Shown: positions 61,096 to 64,000 of the stretch, in pieces
Layout of the letters: every line of letters starts with the position of its first letter
Numbering within the stretch: position 1 is the first letter of the stretch
From: Candidatus Vicinibacter affinis
GTDB taxonomy: Bacteria > Bacteroidota > Bacteroidia > Chitinophagales > Saprospiraceae
Length of the DNA stretch: 64,000 nucleotides
Direction: 5' to 3'
NCBI GenBank assembly: GCA_016714365.1
Contig: JADJNH010000005.1
Span: 2,890,501 to 2,954,500 of the forward strand
Made by a program: the position numbers and the translations under genes
The notes under the pieces: generated by a model
Database searches by the model: none
Told to the model about the DNA's origin: nothing
The model's input: the letters and a program-made list of their open reading frames with translations, nothing else

Positions 61096-62022
61096 ATGAA
61101 TTTTTTTGATCAGTTTCCTGTACAGGCATTTAATCATCTAGAGCTTTTAGCCAACCAGGTGGTAGAAGGGTTCATTATAGGTAAGCATAAATCTCCATTT
61201 CATGGTTTTAGTGTAGAATTTGCCGAACACAGACTTTACAACATTGGCGAAACCACCAAAGACCTGGATTGGAAAGTTTATGCTAGAACCGATAAATTAT
61301 TTATTAAGAAATTTGAGGAAGAGACAAATCTCAGATGTCAAATTGTCATAGACACTTCCTCTTCTATGTACTTTCCAGAAGAAAAATTAAATAATGGCCT
61401 GGTTCTTAATAAACTGAAGTTTTCTGCACTTGGAGCAGCCTGCATTATGAATATTCTACGCAAACAGCGGGATGCTTTCGGCATAAGTCTTTTTGATGAA
61501 AAACTAAATTTTCAATCACAAACTAAATCAAGCACAACACACTATCAGTTGCTGCTGAGTTTTCTTGAAAAATGGATCCATGACTTCGACTTAAACAGGA
61601 AAAGTTCTACAGCACAGGCATTGCATGAAATTGCAGATCAAATTCATAAAAGATCGATGGTTGTAATCTTTAGTGATATGTTTGATGATACTGATAAAAC
61701 AGATGATTTGTTTGGAGCTCTTCAGCATCTTAAACATAACAAGCATGAAGTTTTGCTCTTCCATGTTGTAGATAAGAAACTGGAGATTGATTTTGATTTT
61801 GAAAACAGGCCATATCAATTTGTTGATATGGAAACCGGAGAAAAGGTTCGTTTACAAGCGCATCAAATAAAAGACCGATATGTAGAAAAGATGCAAGAAT
61901 ATCATAATTCCATAAAAAACAAATGCATTCAGTACAGAATTGATTATCATGAAGCAGACATCAATCAGGGTTACGATTATATTCTGCAATCATTTCTTGG
62001 TAAAAGGAAGAAAATGCAATAA
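61096..62022 (+). CDS. DUF58 domain-containing protein
   Basis: This 308-residue protein matches DUF58, which overlaps a von Willebrand A-like fold. GFSVEFAEHRLYNIGETTKDLDWKVYARTDKLFIKKFEEE is the family's hallmark segment. A MIDAS-like DTSSSM (IVIDTSSSMYF) follows, with VVIFSDMFDDTD later. These proteins are usually neighbours of MoxR ATPases and BatA/B genes, which I do not see here. Its action on metal-loaded or secreted partners is inferred from that family context. Confidence 0.87.
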   Translation: MNFFDQFPVQAFNHLELLANQVVEGFIIGKHKSPFHGFSVEFAEHRLYNIGETTKDLDWKVYARTDKLFIKKFEEETNLRCQIVIDTSSSMYFPEEKLNNGLVLNKLKFSALGAACIMNILRKQRDAFGISLFDEKLNFQSQTKSSTTHYQLLLSFLEKWIHDFDLNRKSSTAQALHEIADQIHKRSMVVIFSDMFDDTDKTDDLFGALQHLKHNKHEVLLFHVVDKKLEIDFDFENRPYQFVDMETGEKVRLQAHQIKDRYVEKMQEYHNSIKNKCIQYRIDYHEADINQGYDYILQSFLGKRKKMQ

Positions 62023-62049
62023 GTCTTTTAATTTATTTAATTAAATTTT

Positions 62050-62799
62050 ATGAGTAAAATAATTCTAAGTAAAATTTCTACTGACGCCCCTGCCAAGGCG
62101 GAAAAAGAAAAATTAGTAAAAGAAACTCAAAAACTTGCCAAGCAAATTGGAGAATTTGCTGACAAATTTTATGCAGAAAAAAAGCATAGTTTGCTAGTGG
62201 TTCTGCAAGGGATGGATGCAAGTGGAAAGGATGGGGTTGCAAAAAGTGTATTTACCTATTGTGCCCCTTTAGTGGTTGATGCTCATCCTTTTAAAAAACC
62301 ATCAGAAGAAGAAATGCAGCACGATTTTCTTTGGAGGGTTCACAAGTTTGTCCCTGCAAAAGGTCAGATTAAAATATTTATAAGATCCCATTACGAAGAC
62401 ATTTTAATCCAAAGAGTTCATAATTGGATAAATGACGATCGTGCCCACATGAGACTGGAGGCCATTAACAACTTCGAAAAAATACTACAAGAAGATAACA
62501 ACACGACCATATTGAAATTTTATCTGCATCTATCTCATAAAAAACAACTAGAAAAAATAGAAGAAAGAAGAACTGCCATCGATAAACAATGGAAATACAA
62601 TCCTCAGGACTTTGAGGAAAGCAAGTTATGGGATAAATATATGAGATATTATGAATCAGCCATCAACGGCAGTGAAGTTCCCTGGATAATAGTACCTTCA
62701 GACCAAAGATGGTATCGCAATTATTTTGTAGCAAAAAAAGTTTTCGATACTTTGAAAAATTTGAATCCCGAATACCCAAGGATAGATAGTATAAAATGA
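62050..62799 (+). CDS. Polyphosphate kinase 2 family protein (polyphosphate:nucleotide phosphotransferase)
   Basis: This 249-residue P-loop kinase transfers phosphate between polyphosphate and nucleotides. Walker A is QGMDASGKDGVAKSVF (Gly54 to Gly62). The lid/Walker B segment IRSHYEDILIQRVHNW and C-terminal WIIVPSDQRWYRNYFVAKKV are intact. The 250-residue size is a single-domain class member; whether it prefers AMP, ADP or GDP cannot be read. It shares a 4-bp overlap with the S4-domain gene downstream. Confidence 0.92.
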   Translation: MSKIILSKISTDAPAKAEKEKLVKETQKLAKQIGEFADKFYAEKKHSLLVVLQGMDASGKDGVAKSVFTYCAPLVVDAHPFKKPSEEEMQHDFLWRVHKFVPAKGQIKIFIRSHYEDILIQRVHNWINDDRAHMRLEAINNFEKILQEDNNTTILKFYLHLSHKKQLEKIEERRTAIDKQWKYNPQDFEESKLWDKYMRYYESAINGSEVPWIIVPSDQRWYRNYFVAKKVFDTLKNLNPEYPRIDSIK

Positions 62800-63194
62800 G
62801 AATAGATAAATGGCTTTGGGCTGTCCGTTTTTACAAATCCAGAACATTAGCAGCTTTGTCATGCAAATCTTCAAAGGTTAAAATAAATGGGCATGAGGCT
62901 AAGTCTTCAAGTTCAATAAAAATCGGTGATATTATAGAAATTAAAAAGAATGGGTTTTTTCTAAAGTACCAAGCTTTAGGTTTACCCGAAAAGAGAACAA
63001 GCGCTCCCCTTGCCAGTCTCGCCTTTTCAAACCTGACTCCACCAGAGGAATTAAATAAATATAATGAAGCTTACCGCGAATCATCCTATTTTGTTGTGAG
63101 AGAAAAAGGTGCAGGACGTCCAACTAAAAAAGAAAGGCGTGAAATAGAATTGCATCATTTAGAATCAAACGAATGGCCGGATTTTGAAGACTAA
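62796..63194 (+). CDS. hslR: S4-domain RNA-binding protein, HslR/Hsp15-like
   Basis: This 132-residue protein has the S4 RNA-binding domain MRIDKWLWAVRFYKSRTLA then VKINGHEAKSSSSIKIGDIIEI. The C-terminal tail is basic (GRPTKKERREIE). Hsp15 relatives recycle 50S subunits carrying stalled nascent chains. Its start overlaps the PPK2 stop by 4 bp (ATGA), so the two are coupled. The family assignment is firm; the cellular role is inferred. Confidence 0.88.
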   Translation: MRIDKWLWAVRFYKSRTLAALSCKSSKVKINGHEAKSSSSIKIGDIIEIKKNGFFLKYQALGLPEKRTSAPLASLAFSNLTPPEELNKYNEAYRESSYFVVREKGAGRPTKKERREIELHHLESNEWPDFED

Positions 63195-63219
63195 TGAATA
63201 AATTTTAATAAAAAGATAT

Positions 63220-63227
63220 TACCTTTG
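63220..63227 (+). promoter_or_regulatory. Putative -7 element of the tRNA-Ala gene
   Basis: TACCTTTG (TAnnTTTG) lies about 57 bp before the tRNA 5' end. No clear -33 element. Confidence 0.45.
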
Positions 63228-63283
63228 CGTTAAGTTGCTAAAATCCCTTAAAGTTAGGGAGTTTTCACTATAAAATTAGTCTT

Positions 63284-63357
<74 letters not shown>

Positions 63358-63420
63358 CTTTTTTTTTAACTAAGGGAACCTTTTGATACATTATTTTGAT
63401 TTAATAATAAATGAGAAATT

Positions 63421-64000
63421 ATGCTAAGATTATTTTTCTTAATATCTTCCCTATTAATTTTCTTTGTTTTAACCAATCACTCAATAACTCCTCATACCAA
63501 AGTATGCCATATTACAGATGAAGACAATTTAGTAAATCTGTACCAAAAGTGCGAATTAAGTGGGATGTTAAGTTTTGATGTGTTTTCAAAAGCAGTTGCC
63601 GGTATCCAAAAATTCCATCCTAAAAAGAAAATTATTTCAATTTGTGACTTCACCCTACCCTCTTTCAAAGAGCGTTTTTTTGTAATTGATTTGGAAAAGG
63701 CAAAATTAGTAACTACAAGCTTAGTTGCCCATGGAAAAAATTCAGGGCTTATAATGGCAAATTCATTTTCAAATAAGCCAAATTCTTTGCAATCCAGTTT
63801 AGGGTTTTATATTGTTGGACAAAAAATTATTAGCCCCAAGCATGGGGACGCTTTATTACTGGAAGGATTAGAAAAAGGTGTTAATGATCAAGCCAGGAAT
63901 AGAGAAATTATAATTCATGCTGCTGATTATGTAAGTAAAGATTTTATTGAAAGAAATGGTAAATTGGGAAGGAGTTTTGGTTGTCCAGCATTACCTGAGG
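63421..64000 (+). CDS. L,D-transpeptidase catalytic-domain (YkuD_2-like) protein, 3' truncated by window
   Basis: The frame opens MLRLFFLISSLLIFFVLTNHS, a signal or anchor helix. The periplasmic part then shows FFVIDLEKAKLVTTSLVAHGKNSG, GFYIVGQ and, near the end, REIIIHAADYVS and GRSFGCPALPE. The HAADY His and the S-x-GCP Cys fit the murein L,D-transpeptidase catalytic family (PF13645-type). The gene runs off the window at 64000. It follows tRNA-Ala by about 60 bp. Peptidoglycan remodelling is expected. Confidence 0.82.
   Translation, partial: MLRLFFLISSLLIFFVLTNHSITPHTKVCHITDEDNLVNLYQKCELSGMLSFDVFSKAVAGIQKFHPKKKIISICDFTLPSFKERFFVIDLEKAKLVTTSLVAHGKNSGLIMANSFSNKPNSLQSSLGFYIVGQKIISPKHGDALLLEGLEKGVNDQARNREIIIHAADYVSKDFIERNGKLGRSFGCPALPE

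Overview
This 64 kb window comes from a low-GC member of the Bacteroidota, most likely a Saprospiria/Saprospirales bacterium. The evidence is a SusC/SusD pair, two cargo proteins with type IX secretion (T9SS) C-terminal signals, a PorD-like T9SS protein, DUF3810 and DUF5011-type proteins, a futalosine-pathway gene (mqnD), Bacteroidota-type promoters (TAnnTTTG) and the absence of obvious Shine-Dalgarno sites. The class assignment is inference; no rRNA gene is present. The content is mostly chromosomal core. No CRISPR array, prophage, insertion sequence or defence island was seen.

Layout. Positions 1-1272 hold the 3' part of a LysM/amidase gene. Positions 1564-16384, all on the minus strand, form the transcription-translation block, read from high to low coordinates: rpsU, xerC-like recombinase, hpf, tRNA-Thr(UGU), tRNA-Tyr, tRNA-Gly, tRNA-Thr(GGU), tuf, tRNA-Trp, secE, nusG, rplK, rplA, rplJ, rplL, rpoB, rpoC. 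Positions 16631-22609 are a four-gene SusC/SusD nutrient-uptake operon with two lipoproteins. Positions 22762-25847 hold pdxJ divergent from a CPBP protease, cdsA and psd (phospholipid synthesis). Positions 26519-28999 and 34623-37889 encode two large T9SS-secreted proteins, the second with eight exact-length 51-residue repeats. Between them lie a 904-bp AT-rich non-coding stretch, an unrecognised helical protein, a thioesterase, lpdA and a membrane protein.

Positions 38028-46554 carry a DUF486 protein, priA, a dynamin-like GTPase, purN, porD, coaBC, rpoZ-like omega and bamD. Positions 46744-50848 carry tpiA, a DUF72 gene broken by one in-frame amber codon, ppk1 and cutA. Positions 50820-55230 hold a LolD-type ATPase, two glycosyltransferases and a RibB whose C-terminal GTP cyclohydrolase II half has lost its zinc ligands. 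Positions 55231-59507 hold a transaldolase-like gene, the SRP RNA (found by its GAAA-capped core, closing stem, promoter and T-run), an RluA-type pseudouridine synthase, mqnD and ald. Positions 59559-64000 hold a DUF3810 protein, thioredoxin, a DUF58 protein, a PPK2, an S4-domain protein, tRNA-Ala and the start of an L,D-transpeptidase-like gene.

How the parts fit together. The left third is the gene-expression machinery in an ancient order. The envelope theme recurs: BamD (outer-membrane protein insertion), PorD (T9SS), the two T9SS cargoes, SusC/D (TonB-dependent import), LolD (lipoproteins), CdsA/Psd (phospholipids) and peptidoglycan enzymes at both window ends. PPK1 and PPK2 together suggest polyphosphate cycling.

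I found no convincing wholly new multi-gene system. The best leads are the degenerate RibB fusion, the 51-residue repeat adhesin, the amber-interrupted DUF72 gene, a paired repeat-plus-hairpin structure upstream of ald, and a perfect 34-bp palindrome between rplL and rpoB.
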